A DNA stretch of 64,000 bases from Paraburkholderia kururiensis (lineage in GTDB: Bacteria; Pseudomonadota; Gammaproteobacteria; Burkholderiales; Burkholderiaceae), in assembly GCF_034424375.1 (NCBI RefSeq), contig NZ_CP139965.1, positions 5,456,001-5,520,000 of the forward strand, in the 5' to 3' direction. Position numbers and translations under genes: made by a program. Each line of letters starts with the position of its first letter. Within the stretch, counting starts at the first letter, position 1. The notes beneath the pieces were generated by a model that did not search any database, had not been told where the DNA came from, and saw only the letters and a list, made by a program, of their open reading frames with translations. Shown here piece after piece: positions 1 through 8,478 of the stretch.

Positions 1-920
1 CCCACGAGCGCCTCCGCGGCGTGGGCGAAACCGTCGAGTCCGTACGCCATGAAGGTCTGAAAATTGAGCAGCAGGGCGTTGGCAGCCAGAATCGCGTCAC
101 CCTGGCTTGCACCCAGGTGCGCGAACCATCCGAATGCGCCGAGGATGCACAGGGTGCGCAGGAAGATGTCGCGATTGATCGCCACCAGTCGTTTCAGCGC
201 GACGCGATCGGCGAGCTGCGCGCGATCGAGCGGCGGCAGATTGCGTGGCCGCAACTGCCACAGCACGATGGCGCCAAGCACGAAGCCGAGCGCGTCCGCG
301 GTCGCCGTCGCGGCTCCGATGCCTGCGATGCTCCAGCCGAATCCATACACGTAAAGCAGTAAGGCGACGACGTTGGCCGCGTTGATGAACACCTGGATGA
401 CGAGCGCCGTGCGGACCCGCTGCACGCCAAGCAGGTATCCGAGCACGACGTAATTCGCGAGCGCAAACGGCGCGGAGCCGATTCGCGCGCGGCAATAGAT
501 CTGCGCATTTCGCCGGACGTCTTCGCTGCCGCCGATCGCGCGCAGCGCGTGCTCGATCAGTGGGCCTTGCAGCACGAGAATCGCCAGGCCCGCCACGAGC
601 GCGAGTACCAGCGCCCGCACGACGTTGATCCGCAACGCGGCGGCATCGTTCGCGCCGAACGCCTGCGCGACCAGCCCGGTCGTGCCCATGCGCAGGAAGC
701 CGAAGCCCCAGAAGACGAAATTGAAAAAGAGGCCGCCCAGCGCGACGCCGCCCAGATTCGCCGCGCCGTCGAAATGGCCGGCCACGGCGGTATCCACCGC
801 GGCCAGAATGGGCTGGGTCAGGTTCGCGATAACGATGGGGAAGGCGAGCGTCAGAACCCGCCGGTGCCAGCCCTCCGGAGCCGGCGGGGAAGCAGCCTGT
901 TCGCCGGCAGGGCTGCTCAA
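1..920 (-). CDS. MATE family efflux transporter (C-terminus cut by window edge)
   Basis: A multidrug and toxic-compound extrusion transporter of the inner membrane, exchanging cations for drugs or metabolites. The frame read from 920 down to base 1 has no stop and gives about 306 residues of a normal length near 440. It opens with the MATE-like stretch TLAFPIVIANLTQP, followed by hydrophobic helices with the usual small-residue packing (GGVALGGLFFNFVFWGFGFL). The start is probably TTG at 920: no ATG lies near the conserved N-terminus, and an AGGAG sits five bases upstream. TTG overlaps the TGA of the DUF2288 gene (TTGA), so the two are probably translationally coupled. The substrate cannot be read from sequence. 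Confidence 0.85.
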   Translation of the reverse strand, partial: MSSPAGEQAASPPAPEGWHRRVLTLAFPIVIANLTQPILAAVDTAVAGHFDGAANLGGVALGGLFFNFVFWGFGFLRMGTTGLVAQAFGANDAAALRINVVRALVLALVAGLAILVLQGPLIEHALRAIGGSEDVRRNAQIYCRARIGSAPFALANYVVLGYLLGVQRVRTALVIQVFINAANVVALLLYVYGFGWSIAGIGAATATADALGFVLGAIVLWQLRPRNLPPLDRAQLADRVALKRLVAINRDIFLRTLCILGAFGWFAHLGASQGDAILAANALLLNFQTFMAYGLDGFAHAAEALV

Positions 921-1243
921 CTGCGCTCCTGAACACACACCCAGGGCGACACGACGACGGCCCACAGCTCAGGATTGCGGGCCGCGAAGTCCGCCGCCGT
1001 GTCTGCCTGCATGCGCTCGACAAGTCCCACAGAAAGCCACCGCGTGACCTGCTGCGTGTCGTCGCTTGCGATCGCCTCGGCGACGCTCACGAGATCAAGA
1101 TCGCGCGCCACTCGCAGCAGCTTGCCTTGCGCGAAAAAGCGTTCGAGATCCTGCCAGTCGATCTTCGCCGTTTCGCCAAGAAGCTTGAGATAGAGCGGGC
1201 TGTGGGAGGCTGGGTTCGTCGTCATCGTATTGGGCTGGAACAT
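917..1243 (-). CDS. DUF2288 domain-containing protein
   Basis: A small (about 102-108 residue) soluble protein of the DUF2288 family; function unknown. Family features visible are AKIDWQDLERFFAQGKLL near the N-terminus, DLVSVAEA in the middle and the closing LWAVVVSPWVCVQE. Two in-frame ATGs are possible, at 1243 and 1225. Neither has a strong ribosome binding site, and the conserved part starts after the second. The stop overlaps the TTG start of the downstream MATE transporter, so they form a two-gene operon. Confidence 0.85.
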   Translation of the reverse strand: MFQPNTMTTNPASHSPLYLKLLGETAKIDWQDLERFFAQGKLLRVARDLDLVSVAEAIASDDTQQVTRWLSVGLVERMQADTAADFAARNPELWAVVVSPWVCVQERS

Positions 1244-1442
1244 GAGCGGTGGGTACTATAAACCATCGAGAATCGACTGCCGTGCAAGCGCGTGCCGTCC
1301 TGCCCGGCGGCAAGCGGTTCGCAGACCTGGCCGTCAGGCTGCTTGAGCCGCACACTGGCACTCGTTATGCTTCCAACCGGCAAATGCTGTGCTGTGCGGT
1401 TCGCCGCACGGCGTATTCGAGGACCGAACCATCGAGGTATCC

Positions 1443-1982
1443 ATGGCCTATTCCACTCCCCCCAAATACGATCCCTTTTCGAGATTGCTGCACTGGCTCA
1501 TCTTCGCGTTGCTCGTCGCGCAGTTCATTGTGGCGTGGACCATGCCGGGCATCCATCGCGGCACGCAGCCTGTCGGGCTCATCACGTGGCATCTCGAACT
1601 GGGTACTGCCATCGTCGCCGTCATGATCGTGCGGCTCATATGGCGGGCAGTGCGCCGTGAACCGGCGCCTGTCGAAGGATCGGCCATGCTGCGTTCGGTA
1701 GCGCGTCTCACGCATGGCGTCCTTTATCTGCTGCTGATCGCGCAACCGTTGATGGGGTGGGCCAACGCGTCGTCGAGGGGATGGTCGCTCACGCTGTTCG
1801 GCGTAATTCCACTGCCGCCTCTCTCGGCTGAGGGATCCGCACTCGGGCACGAAATGGGCGATCTGCACAGTGCTCTCGCCTGGGGACTGCTTGGCTTGAT
1901 CGGCCTGCATGTGGCGGCCGCGCTCTACCATCACTTCGTATTACGTGACGGCGTGATTCGCCGCATGTTGCCGGGTGCTTGA
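1443..1982 (+). CDS. Cytochrome b561 family protein
   Basis: A four-helix, di-haem b inner-membrane cytochrome that passes electrons between the quinone pool and a periplasmic or membrane partner. The 179-residue protein has four hydrophobic segments, with histidines at suitable places for haem ligation: H17 (RLLHWL), H50 (ITWHLELG), H91 (LTHGVLYLL) and the C-terminal GLHVAAALYHHF. The ATG at 1443 is preferred over an upstream ATG because GAGGT lies about five bases before it and the family starts close to this point. No catalytic partner gene is adjacent. A 10-bp hairpin follows the stop. Confidence 0.88.
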   Translation: MAYSTPPKYDPFSRLLHWLIFALLVAQFIVAWTMPGIHRGTQPVGLITWHLELGTAIVAVMIVRLIWRAVRREPAPVEGSAMLRSVARLTHGVLYLLLIAQPLMGWANASSRGWSLTLFGVIPLPPLSAEGSALGHEMGDLHSALAWGLLGLIGLHVAAALYHHFVLRDGVIRRMLPGA

Positions 1983-1993
1983 TGCACTCGCCC

Positions 1994-2037
1994 GATTCCG
2001 CGGCGCCATCGAGAGCATTGCTTCCGGCCGCGGAATC
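1994..2037 (+). terminator. Hairpin downstream of cytochrome b561 gene
   Basis: GATTCCGCGG at 1994-2003 pairs perfectly with CCGCGGAATC at 2028-2037 across a 24-base loop. It starts 12 bases after the stop codon. There is no T-tract, so it may be an mRNA 3'-end stabiliser or a weak terminator. Confidence 0.4.
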
Positions 2038-2470
2038 GCGCGATATGGCCAGGCGGTAGCTGGCTATTAAATTCGCGATAAGCTAATTTTTACGTTTTTT
2101 AGTCGTACGAGAAAGTGGTGTGTATTCGTGTGCCTATACGCGCCCTATACGCGCGCTATTGTTAAAACTCATTGGATGAGTGCGCTTGCGCACAAAGCTT
2201 TAAATCGCTACGAGACCGGCATATCCTTTCGTTAACGCGCGCTTTTGCTGTCTGCTGAAAATGCCGGCTCGCCCCGATGCATTGTTCACGCGAATCCCGC
2301 GCAGCTATGCGCCGCGCGCTTCTTGCCGATACGACGCCGCACTGGCTGGTCTCTTTTTGTCTGCGGTATTACATCGTTTCGCGATGTTTTCACCTTCAGC
2401 GCCGTTTCTTTTTCGCTTCACATAGCGCGTAATCCGTTCGCCGCGTCACATTTCATTGGCAATTAATCGA
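2038..2470. other. Gene-free AT-rich spacer
   Basis: About 430 bases without a credible gene. The first part is unusually AT-rich for this genome (around 2065-2110). It contains two adjacent copies of CTATACGCGC/CCTATACGCG (about 2134-2155). A 73-codon open frame on the plus strand at 2245-2466 has no ribosome binding site or family resemblance and is not called. Confidence 0.5.
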
Positions 2471-2499
2471 TTGCGCTGTATTAGGCGCGTTGCTAGATT
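2471..2499 (+). promoter_or_regulatory. Candidate sigma-70 promoter for small RNA
   Basis: TTGCGC at 2471-2476 and TAGATT at 2494-2499 are separated by 17 bases, an ideal sigma-70 spacing with a mediocre -35 box. It points at a short structured stretch ending in a terminator with no reading frame between. Confidence 0.35.
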
Positions 2500-2505
2500 C
2501 CGAAT

Positions 2506-2581
2506 TGGCGCATGGCGAACCGGTCCTTTGCCGATATGCGCCGAACCCCCGTTCGCCCGGCCTCGAGCCGGGCATTTTTTT
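2506..2581 (+). ncRNA. Candidate intergenic small RNA, about 75 nt
   Basis: Downstream of the candidate promoter, GGCGCAT (2507-2513) pairs with ATGCGCC (2536-2542), with a further GGC/GCC pairing inside. A strong Rho-independent terminator follows at 2555-2581. No plus-strand gene lies within 570 bases upstream, so the terminator lacks another obvious client. A promoter, a stem-loop and a terminator within about 110 bases fit a trans-acting sRNA. The family is not recognised. Confidence 0.4.
2555..2581 (+). terminator. Rho-independent terminator
   Basis: GCCCGGC (2555-2561), loop CTCGA, GCCGGGC (2567-2573), then A and seven T residues to 2581. It acts on plus-strand transcription and would end the candidate sRNA. 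Confidence 0.75.
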
Positions 2582-2629
2582 GTCCCTGCAATACGGCGAT
2601 GTTCGCGCGCGCATTGCGGCCCGCTTCGA

Positions 2630-3349
2630 CTAACGCGGCGGCAGCGAACGGGAGGGGTCGATGGAGCGCCCTTCATAGCGCAGTTCGAAATGCAGCATCG
2701 TCCGATCGGAGTCCGTATCACCCATTTCGGCGATCTTCTGCCCTTGCGCAACCGTTTGCCCTTCCTTCACGAGCAGCGTGCGGTTATGCGCGTAAGCCGT
2801 GAGGTAATCGCCGTTGTGCTTGATGATCAACAGATTGCCGTAGCCGCGCAGGCCGTTGCCCGCGTAGACCACGGTGCCTCGCGCCGCGGCGACGACCGGC
2901 GTGCCGGGACTGTTCGAGATGTCGATGCCCTTGGAGTTCTTGCCGTCGAAACCTCGCACCACGTTACCGGCGGCCGGCCAGACCAGCGAGATGGGCGCAG
3001 CGGGCGCTGCCGACGGTGCTGCTGGGGGGGTACTGTCGGCCGTCGTGCCGCCGCGAGCGGCCGGTGTAGTCGATTCCGCGGTACCGCGCGACGCGCCGTT
3101 GCCGCTCGACACGGTACCGGAAGGCGGGGCGACGCGAAGCACCTGACCCACCTCGATCGAGTCCGGGTTCGACAGACTGTTCCAGCGAACGATGTTCTGC
3201 ACCGACTGCCGGTTGGCGCGCGCAATCTTCGATAGCGTGTCGCCCCGCTCGACGCGATAGTAGCCCGGTCCCACCGGTGCCGACCCACATGCGGCGAGTG
3301 CCGCGACGAGCCCTGCACAGGCGAGCCGTCTGATTCTTGTTGCCAACAT
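2630..3349 (-). CDS. NlpD-like LysM/M23 lipoprotein, peptidoglycan amidase activator type
   Basis: An outer-membrane lipoprotein that binds septal peptidoglycan and probably activates an N-acetylmuramoyl-L-alanine amidase at division. The 239-residue protein starts at the ATG at 3349, which has GGCGAGG before it and gives a signal peptide ending in the lipobox LAAC. A LysM domain follows (YYRVERGDTLSKIARANRQS to IEVGQVLRV), then a Ser/Thr/Pro/Ala-rich linker and a LytM (M23) domain. The M23 metal site is degenerate: SKGIDIS stands where active enzymes have HxGxD, though LHFEL is kept, as in E. coli NlpD. It should therefore be an activator rather than a hydrolase. No rpoS lies beside it, so this is likely a paralogue of the nlpD next to rpoS. 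Confidence 0.85.
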   Translation of the reverse strand: MLATRIRRLACAGLVAALAACGSAPVGPGYYRVERGDTLSKIARANRQSVQNIVRWNSLSNPDSIEVGQVLRVAPPSGTVSSGNGASRGTAESTTPAARGGTTADSTPPAAPSAAPAAPISLVWPAAGNVVRGFDGKNSKGIDISNSPGTPVVAAARGTVVYAGNGLRGYGNLLIIKHNGDYLTAYAHNRTLLVKEGQTVAQGQKIAEMGDTDSDRTMLHFELRYEGRSIDPSRSLPPR

Positions 3350-3497
3350 TGGACCTCGCCATGCGCCGCGCGTGTGCCGATCCCCGATCGCGCGACAGTT
3401 GCAAAAACGTCCGATTTTAACGGGTTTGCATTTTGCGACGTCAAATGAAATGCCGCGCATGGAGCGCGGCGTTGTCCTTGCGCATCGCGATGGATGG

Positions 3498-4415
3498 TTA
3501 TCGTAGTGCGCCGACGGTGATGCGCAGTGCGGCCTCTTCGGTCGCGCCCGGTGCGAGCCAGCGTAGGCCGAGACCGTTGTGGATCGCATCGGGCAGGCCG
3601 AGCCACGGTTCGACGCAGTAGAAGTCCGATTCCGGGCGCTCGGTCCAGGTCGTCACCGCGTACCACGGTACGGAGCCCGGGCGACGCAGATCGATCGTGA
3701 TCGTCCGGTTCAGACCGGGGGCGATTACGCGTACCGGCGTATCGGGCGTGCCGTCGAGACAGTGGAAGCGATCGTGGATGCGCGCTTCGTCGAGCGTGTA
3801 GCGCTGCGCACCGGCCTCCGGCGCGCTGATGGTGCCGTCCGGCAACTGGTGGCGGCGTTGCGTGCGCGGCAATTCGAGCGTCGTTCCGGCGCGCTGCTCG
3901 TGCGGCAGCGTGAAGTAGAAGTGATGGCCCGCATAGTAGGGCAGGGAGGGCTGGGTCTGTGTGCCCGTGTTCGTAGTCGTCAGCACGACATCGAGCGTAT
4001 GGGCGTCGACGAGGCGATATGTGGCTTCGAAACGGAAGCCGAACGGGTAGCCCACGCGCGTGGCCTCGCTATCGGTGAGCGTGAGCCGTACGCCGTGACC
4101 GTCCGCGTCGGGCTGAGCCGCGAAGGGCAGGTCGCGCGCGAAGCCGTGCATCGGCACGTTGCGGACCGTGCCGTCGGCGCTGCGCCAGCGGCCGATTTCG
4201 CCGTCCACGCGATGGCGTCCCAGAAACGGGAACAAAAGCGGATTGCCGCCGCGCACCCGCGCGGGTTCGGCCCAGTTCGCGTCGTCTGGCCAATAGATGG
4301 CGGACTGGCCGTCGATGTGCCATGACAGCAGCCGGCCGCCGGCCTGCGGCGCGACGCGCAGCAGCGACGCGCCATGAGCGATCTCGATAATGTCCTGTTG
4401 CTGGAATTGGGGCAT
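3498..4415 (-). CDS. Aldose 1-epimerase family protein (galactose mutarotase-like)
   Basis: A cytoplasmic mutarotase-like beta-sandwich protein interconverting alpha and beta anomers of hexoses or acting on a hexose 6-phosphate. The 305-residue length fits the family. Visible landmarks are the substrate-pocket arginine/histidine region (GGNPLLFPFLGRHR and MHGFARDLPF), the central YYAGHHFYFTLP stretch and the C-terminal acidic catalytic region (FYCVEPWLGLPDAIHNG). The ATG at 4415 is chosen because the family motif begins within a few residues; longer in-frame starts add unrelated sequence. It is a single-gene unit. Confidence 0.85.
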   Translation of the reverse strand: MPQFQQQDIIEIAHGASLLRVAPQAGGRLLSWHIDGQSAIYWPDDANWAEPARVRGGNPLLFPFLGRHRVDGEIGRWRSADGTVRNVPMHGFARDLPFAAQPDADGHGVRLTLTDSEATRVGYPFGFRFEATYRLVDAHTLDVVLTTTNTGTQTQPSLPYYAGHHFYFTLPHEQRAGTTLELPRTQRRHQLPDGTISAPEAGAQRYTLDEARIHDRFHCLDGTPDTPVRVIAPGLNRTITIDLRRPGSVPWYAVTTWTERPESDFYCVEPWLGLPDAIHNGLGLRWLAPGATEEAALRITVGALR

Positions 4416-4628
4416 GTCGATCGGATACGTCGAATACGTGGGAAAGGAATGGAACCCGCGCCATGCAAGGCGCGCGGCCCGCAGGCCAACGGCGATTGTG
4501 CACGCCTTCAGGCTACGGGGAAACCCTTCCCGGGAAATTGCGAGTGTCGCGCATGCAGAGGCTTGCCGATAATCCTCATACCGCCCGGTAAGACGCGACC
4601 CCGGGCCCGACACCGGACCGGAGGCGCT

Positions 4629-4715
4629 ATGGATCTCGCAATGGCAATGGGCGTGGCTTTATTCGGCATGTTCACCGCGAGCACTGTCTACTTTTTCTAC
4701 AAGGTCGCGCGCTGA
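4629..4715 (+). CDS. 28-residue single-pass membrane peptide
   Basis: A very short frame whose product is MDLAMAMGVALFGMFTAS followed by TVYFFYKVAR: one hydrophobic helix with a positively charged C-terminal end. A GGAGG sequence lies directly upstream at a good distance and a Rho-independent terminator follows within 60 bases, so it looks like a complete mini-gene. Such peptides often modulate a membrane complex; the partner is unknown. Divergently placed from the epimerase gene. Confidence 0.55.
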   Translation: MDLAMAMGVALFGMFTASTVYFFYKVAR

Positions 4716-4772
4716 CGTCGACGCGTTGCCGCGCGCTTGCCTTTCGTCTTCCTGACGATATCTTTTCAGCAG

Positions 4773-4796
4773 GGCCCGCATCATGGCGGGCCTTTT
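4773..4796 (+). terminator. Rho-independent terminator after small membrane peptide gene
   Basis: GGCCCGC (4773-4779), a six-base loop, GCGGGCC (4786-4792), then TTTT. It sits 58 bases after the stop of the 28-codon gene. Confidence 0.7.
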
Positions 4797-4971
4797 GCTT
4801 GTCATGGTCCCGTCATTTCCTCCGACCTCGTCGCTCTGACGCAGTGCAATAAATAAATCGTCAAAAATCGCTGAATGCTTGGCGCATCCATACGGCACCG
4901 GCATAATCGGTGCGCTTCGGGCGCCGGGGCGGCATGCCGGCGCGATGTTCACCCAATGCGAGGATCCGCGC

Positions 4972-5802
4972 GTGAGCTTTTCGTTCCTGATTTTTTTGAG
5001 CGTGTTGCAGGGCGTCACTGAACTTTTCCCTGTCAGCAGTCTCGGACACACCCTCCTCGTGCCCGCGCTGTTCGGCATGCACATCGACAAGCATGCGCCG
5101 CAACTGCTGCCCTTCCTCGTGGCGCTGCATCTGGGCACCGCACTCGCACTGCTGCTGTATTTTCACAAGCGGTGGATCGCGCTGGTCCGCGGCTTTTTCA
5201 GTTCGCTCGCAGGACGACACAACGACGACGGTCACATGATGTGGGCGCTCATCATCGGGACCATTCCGGCCGGGATCGTCGGTCTCGTGCTCGAAAAGCG
5301 GCTCGAACGCATCTTTCACGACCTGCGGATCGTGGCGATCGCGCTGATCATCAATGGACTGCTGCTCTGGGTCGGCGACAGGCTGCAGCGCTCGCGCGCA
5401 CATCGTCTGCCGGAAAAGCTGACTTTCCGGCAGGCGTTCCTGGTGGGCCTTGCGCAAATCGGCGCGCTGGTTCCCGGTTTCTCGCGCAGCGGCCTGACGA
5501 TGATCGCCGGCAACGCGGCGGGCCTCACCGCGGAAAAGGCCGCCGAGTTTTCGTTCCTGCTCGGCACGCCGATCATCTTCGCGGCCGGGCTGCTGGAACT
5601 GCCGAAGCTCTTTCACGCGCCGGGCCAGTTGGGAGACGCGCTCGTGGGCGGCGTACTGACCGGCATTGCGGCGTGGCTCAGCATCCGCTTTTTGATGCGC
5701 TACTTCGAAGGCCGCGGCCGTCTTGCGTCGTTCGGCATCTATTGCGCGATTGCCGGCGCGGCGTTTCTTGCCTGGTTCATGCTCCATCCGCAACCGGTGT
5801 AA
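4972..5802 (+). CDS. uppP: Undecaprenyl-diphosphatase (BacA/UppP)
   Basis: An integral membrane phosphatase that recycles undecaprenyl pyrophosphate to undecaprenyl phosphate for peptidoglycan and other envelope glycan synthesis; overexpression gives bacitracin resistance. The two family signatures are present: QGVTELFPVSSLGHTLL near the N-terminus, with the catalytic Glu, and ALVPGFSRSGLTM with the catalytic Ser/Arg. The usual SSSGH reads SSLGH here. Eight or so hydrophobic helices fill the rest. A GTG start at 4972 with GAGGAT seven bases upstream gives 276 residues, the usual family length; an ATG further upstream would add about 30 unrelated residues. Confidence 0.92.
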   Translation: MSFSFLIFLSVLQGVTELFPVSSLGHTLLVPALFGMHIDKHAPQLLPFLVALHLGTALALLLYFHKRWIALVRGFFSSLAGRHNDDGHMMWALIIGTIPAGIVGLVLEKRLERIFHDLRIVAIALIINGLLLWVGDRLQRSRAHRLPEKLTFRQAFLVGLAQIGALVPGFSRSGLTMIAGNAAGLTAEKAAEFSFLLGTPIIFAAGLLELPKLFHAPGQLGDALVGGVLTGIAAWLSIRFLMRYFEGRGRLASFGIYCAIAGAAFLAWFMLHPQPV

Positions 5803-5849
5803 CCTCGCCCGGATGCAGGTCAGCGCGGCTCTGGCCGCGGCATTCAAGG

Positions 5850-5855
5850 TATAAT
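5850..5855 (+). promoter_or_regulatory. Likely -10 box for tRNA-Arg
   Basis: A perfect TATAAT at 5850-5855, 81 bases before the mature tRNA 5' end. No good -35 box is evident. It would yield a short leader trimmed by RNase P. Confidence 0.45.
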
Positions 5856-5935
5856 TCCACGCTTGCTCCCGTCCTTGGGGGCCACGACCATCTTCACTGC
5901 GGGCGTCGTTTCCCGACGCCGCTTCCCGTCGATAC

Positions 5936-6012
5936 GCGGCAGTAGCTCAGCTGGATAGAGCATCGGCCTTCTAAGCCGAGGGTCGGGGGTTCGAGCCCCT
6001 CCTGCCGTGCCA
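5936..6012 (+). tRNA. tRNA-Arg (anticodon UCU)
   Basis: A complete 77-base cloverleaf including an encoded CCA. Acceptor GCGGCAG pairs with CTGCCGT (one G-U pair), the D-arm has GCTC/GAGC, the anticodon arm is TCGGC CTTCTAA GCCGA with anticodon TCT, and the T-loop is TTCGAGC. It reads AGA codons, rare in this GC-rich genome. It lies about 660 bases upstream of the CDI locus. Confidence 0.95.
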
Positions 6013-6669
6013 ATCTCGCAGAATTGCTGTCGCCTCGCTTCCCATGTGTCTGCAATACATTTCTTCGGACTCCATAGGGAAGGCGTAGACCGTTTCTCAA
6101 CATGTCTCCCTTTTGGCGCTCGCGGCTCACTGGCGATAGAGCCGATGCGCGTGCGTCTTTTTTCGCTGCCCACGTAAACCAGTTTTGCCAGGCGATTCAA
6201 GGCGCATAGAGTGTTGCGTTTACGCATTCGCTGCAATCTTTTATGTCAGATCTTTGTGTGTTTCGGTAAATTACATCCCGTTACAAAAACAGTCTGACGA
6301 TAAAAAATGAACTACGGGGTCCATCGGCTTGCGTCAGGCAAGCTGCGGGGTACGCCTGTGGCCATCGGGGAAGTACAGGGCTGCAGCGCGAATGTCGGGG
6401 AAATCATCACGAAAGACCGGGCAGTGCAGCGTGCCTTTATGGACGTCGTGCATGGTGCGAATGTGCGCGCACGTGCGCTGCACGCGCCACCCTCTTCGAA
6501 GCATGCGTGCACATCCGCCGCTCACAGCTCGCGCACGAGACCGCATGCCATTGAAGCTCGGCAGGATCGGGAACAGGTCACGCGTTACTGCGCGCCGGAG
6601 GCAGTCAAGACTCGTCGCTTGCCAGGGAATCGGCAGGACGTAGCGACCCACGCTTCCTGAGTACCGCCG
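6013..6669. other. Gene-free region between tRNA-Arg and the CDI locus
   Basis: About 650 bases with no credible gene. The second half carries an AT-rich stretch (6235-6306) suitable for the promoter of the cdiB/cdiA operon. A 117-codon frame at 6307-6660 has arginine- and alanine-rich composition, no ribosome binding site and no family resemblance, and is not called. No second copy of the tRNA 3' end was noticed. Confidence 0.5.
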
Positions 6670-8478
6670 ATGAGCAAGAGCAAATTCGGCCGGACCTCCC
6701 AAGGGTTCGCAGAGGGCAGGTGCGCGCGTTGGCGCAGCGTCAAGCCGTTCGCAGTGGTATGTGCGACCCTGCTTGTCGCCTTGCCTGTCCATCTCGCGCA
6801 CGCGCAATCCAACGATCCGCTCGGCGAGCAGGAACAGCATCGGCGGGCGCAGGAGCAGGCGACCGAGCGTGAGCGCGCGCTACACGCGCCCAACGTTGCG
6901 CTTCAGCCCGTCGAACGCGCACCGGAAGACGACGGCAAGGTGCCTGCCGAAACGCCGTGCTTCAAGGTCGAAGAGTTGACGCTGGAAGTGCCACCCGGCC
7001 TGAGCGATATCGTGGAGGCGGCTGGTGCTCGCGCGCTGTCGCCCAATCCGCTCTTTCCCGGCGAGCTGACGTTCGCGAGCGGTTACCTCCAGCGCTATCG
7101 CGGTCAATGCGTGGGGCGAGAGGGGCTGAACCTCATCGTGCATCGGGTGATGGCCCGCATCATCGAGAAGGGCTACTCGACAACGCGTGTCGTCATCGGC
7201 GCGCAGGACATCTCGACCGGCAAACTGAAGCTCCAGCTGATTCCCGGCGTGATCAGCGCGATCCGTTTTGCCGATCCGTCGACGTACGGCACCTGGCGCA
7301 ACGCATTCCCGACGAAGGCAGGCGACCTGTTGAACCTGCGCAATCTCGAGCAGGGCCTCGAGCAGATGAAGCGCGTGCCGAACCAGGACGTCGACATGCA
7401 GATCGTGCCGGGACCGGCGGCCGGCGAAAGCGACGTCGTGATTACCGTGAAGCGCACCAAGCCGTGGTCGCTCTCCGTGAGTGCCGACGACAGCGGACTC
7501 AGGTCCACGGGCCAGTTACAGGGCAGCGTGAGCCTCACGCTCGACAATCCGCTGGGCCTGTCCGATCTGCTCAACATCGGCTACAGCCACGACATCAACG
7601 GCCACACGAGCCAGTACGGCACCCACGGCAGCAGCGCGTATTACTCGATTCCCTGGGGCAACTGGACGTTCACGGCGACGGGCAGCCAGTACGACTACCA
7701 CCAGCAGATCGCCGGCGCGTTCACAACGCTCGTCTCGAGCGGCAAATCAAGCAACTTCGACGTGAAGGCGGAGTACCAGTTCTACCGCAACCAGGTGCAG
7801 AAGAACATGGTGGAGTTCCGCGTCGGCAAACGCTTCAGCGAAGCGTTCATCGACGGCACGGAGATCGACGTCCAGCATCGCGACAACAGCTACGCGGAAG
7901 TCGGCTGGGAGCACAAGCACTACTTCGGCGCGGCGCAGCTCGACAGCACGCTGGCGTATCGCTGGGGCGTGCCGTGGTTCGGCGCACAGGCCGATCTGCC
8001 CGGCGTCGGCGCACCGACGTACTACTACCACATGGAAACGCTCGACGCGACCTTGAGCGTGCCATTCGCCATCGCTGGTTTTCCGCTGCGCTACACCGCG
8101 ACCGTGCGGGCCCAGAACACGCCGAACGTGCTCTATCCCACCGAGTATTTCTCGATCGGCAGCCGCTATACGGTGCGCGGCTTCGATGGCGACACCATGC
8201 TCGCCGCCGAGAAAGGCGTGTTCATGCGCAACGAGCTGGAAGTCCCCATTTCGCGCCTGGGCCAGGCCGTGTACGTCGGGCTCGACGGCGGCGAGGTCTT
8301 TGGTCCCGAGGCCAACAACCTGCTGGGTCGCCGACTCGTTGGCGCTGTGATCGGCCTGCGCGGCAGCGCGTTCAAACACGTCAGTTACGACGTCTTCATC
8401 GGCGGTCCGTTGTACCAGCCCGAACGTTTCCCGAACCACTGGCCCGTTGCGGGCTTCAGCGTGAGCTTCATGCTATGA
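6670..8478 (+). CDS. cdiB: CdiB: two-partner secretion outer-membrane transporter (ShlB/FhaC/HecB family)
   Basis: The outer-membrane beta-barrel that exports and presents the giant CdiA effector on the cell surface. The 602-residue protein has an N-terminal signal peptide (cleavage after AHA near residue 46), an alpha-helical charged plug region, two POTRA domains (about 95-250) and a 16-strand Omp85-type barrel. The barrel has the family signatures VRGFDGDTML near residue 505 and IGLRG near 565, and it ends in hydrophobic Phe/Leu residues. The cdiA ATG overlaps its stop (ATGA), so the pair is translationally coupled in the cdiB-cdiA-cdiI order, unlike the Burkholderia bcpAIOB order. Confidence 0.92.
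   Translation: MSKSKFGRTSQGFAEGRCARWRSVKPFAVVCATLLVALPVHLAHAQSNDPLGEQEQHRRAQEQATERERALHAPNVALQPVERAPEDDGKVPAETPCFKVEELTLEVPPGLSDIVEAAGARALSPNPLFPGELTFASGYLQRYRGQCVGREGLNLIVHRVMARIIEKGYSTTRVVIGAQDISTGKLKLQLIPGVISAIRFADPSTYGTWRNAFPTKAGDLLNLRNLEQGLEQMKRVPNQDVDMQIVPGPAAGESDVVITVKRTKPWSLSVSADDSGLRSTGQLQGSVSLTLDNPLGLSDLLNIGYSHDINGHTSQYGTHGSSAYYSIPWGNWTFTATGSQYDYHQQIAGAFTTLVSSGKSSNFDVKAEYQFYRNQVQKNMVEFRVGKRFSEAFIDGTEIDVQHRDNSYAEVGWEHKHYFGAAQLDSTLAYRWGVPWFGAQADLPGVGAPTYYYHMETLDATLSVPFAIAGFPLRYTATVRAQNTPNVLYPTEYFSIGSRYTVRGFDGDTMLAAEKGVFMRNELEVPISRLGQAVYVGLDGGEVFGPEANNLLGRRLVGAVIGLRGSAFKHVSYDVFIGGPLYQPERFPNHWPVAGFSVSFML

Noticed and set aside
2245..2466. 73-codon plus-strand frame in the AT-rich spacer
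   Set aside because: No ribosome binding site or known family; it ends just before the small RNA promoter.
6307..6660. 117-codon plus-strand frame upstream of cdiB
   Set aside because: No ribosome binding site, no family resemblance and skewed composition.
6957..8474. Upstream in-frame extension of the cdiA reading frame through cdiB
   Set aside because: The extended part is arginine-rich nonsense in a different frame from cdiB. The true start is fixed by the ATGA overlap and the extended signal peptide at 8475.
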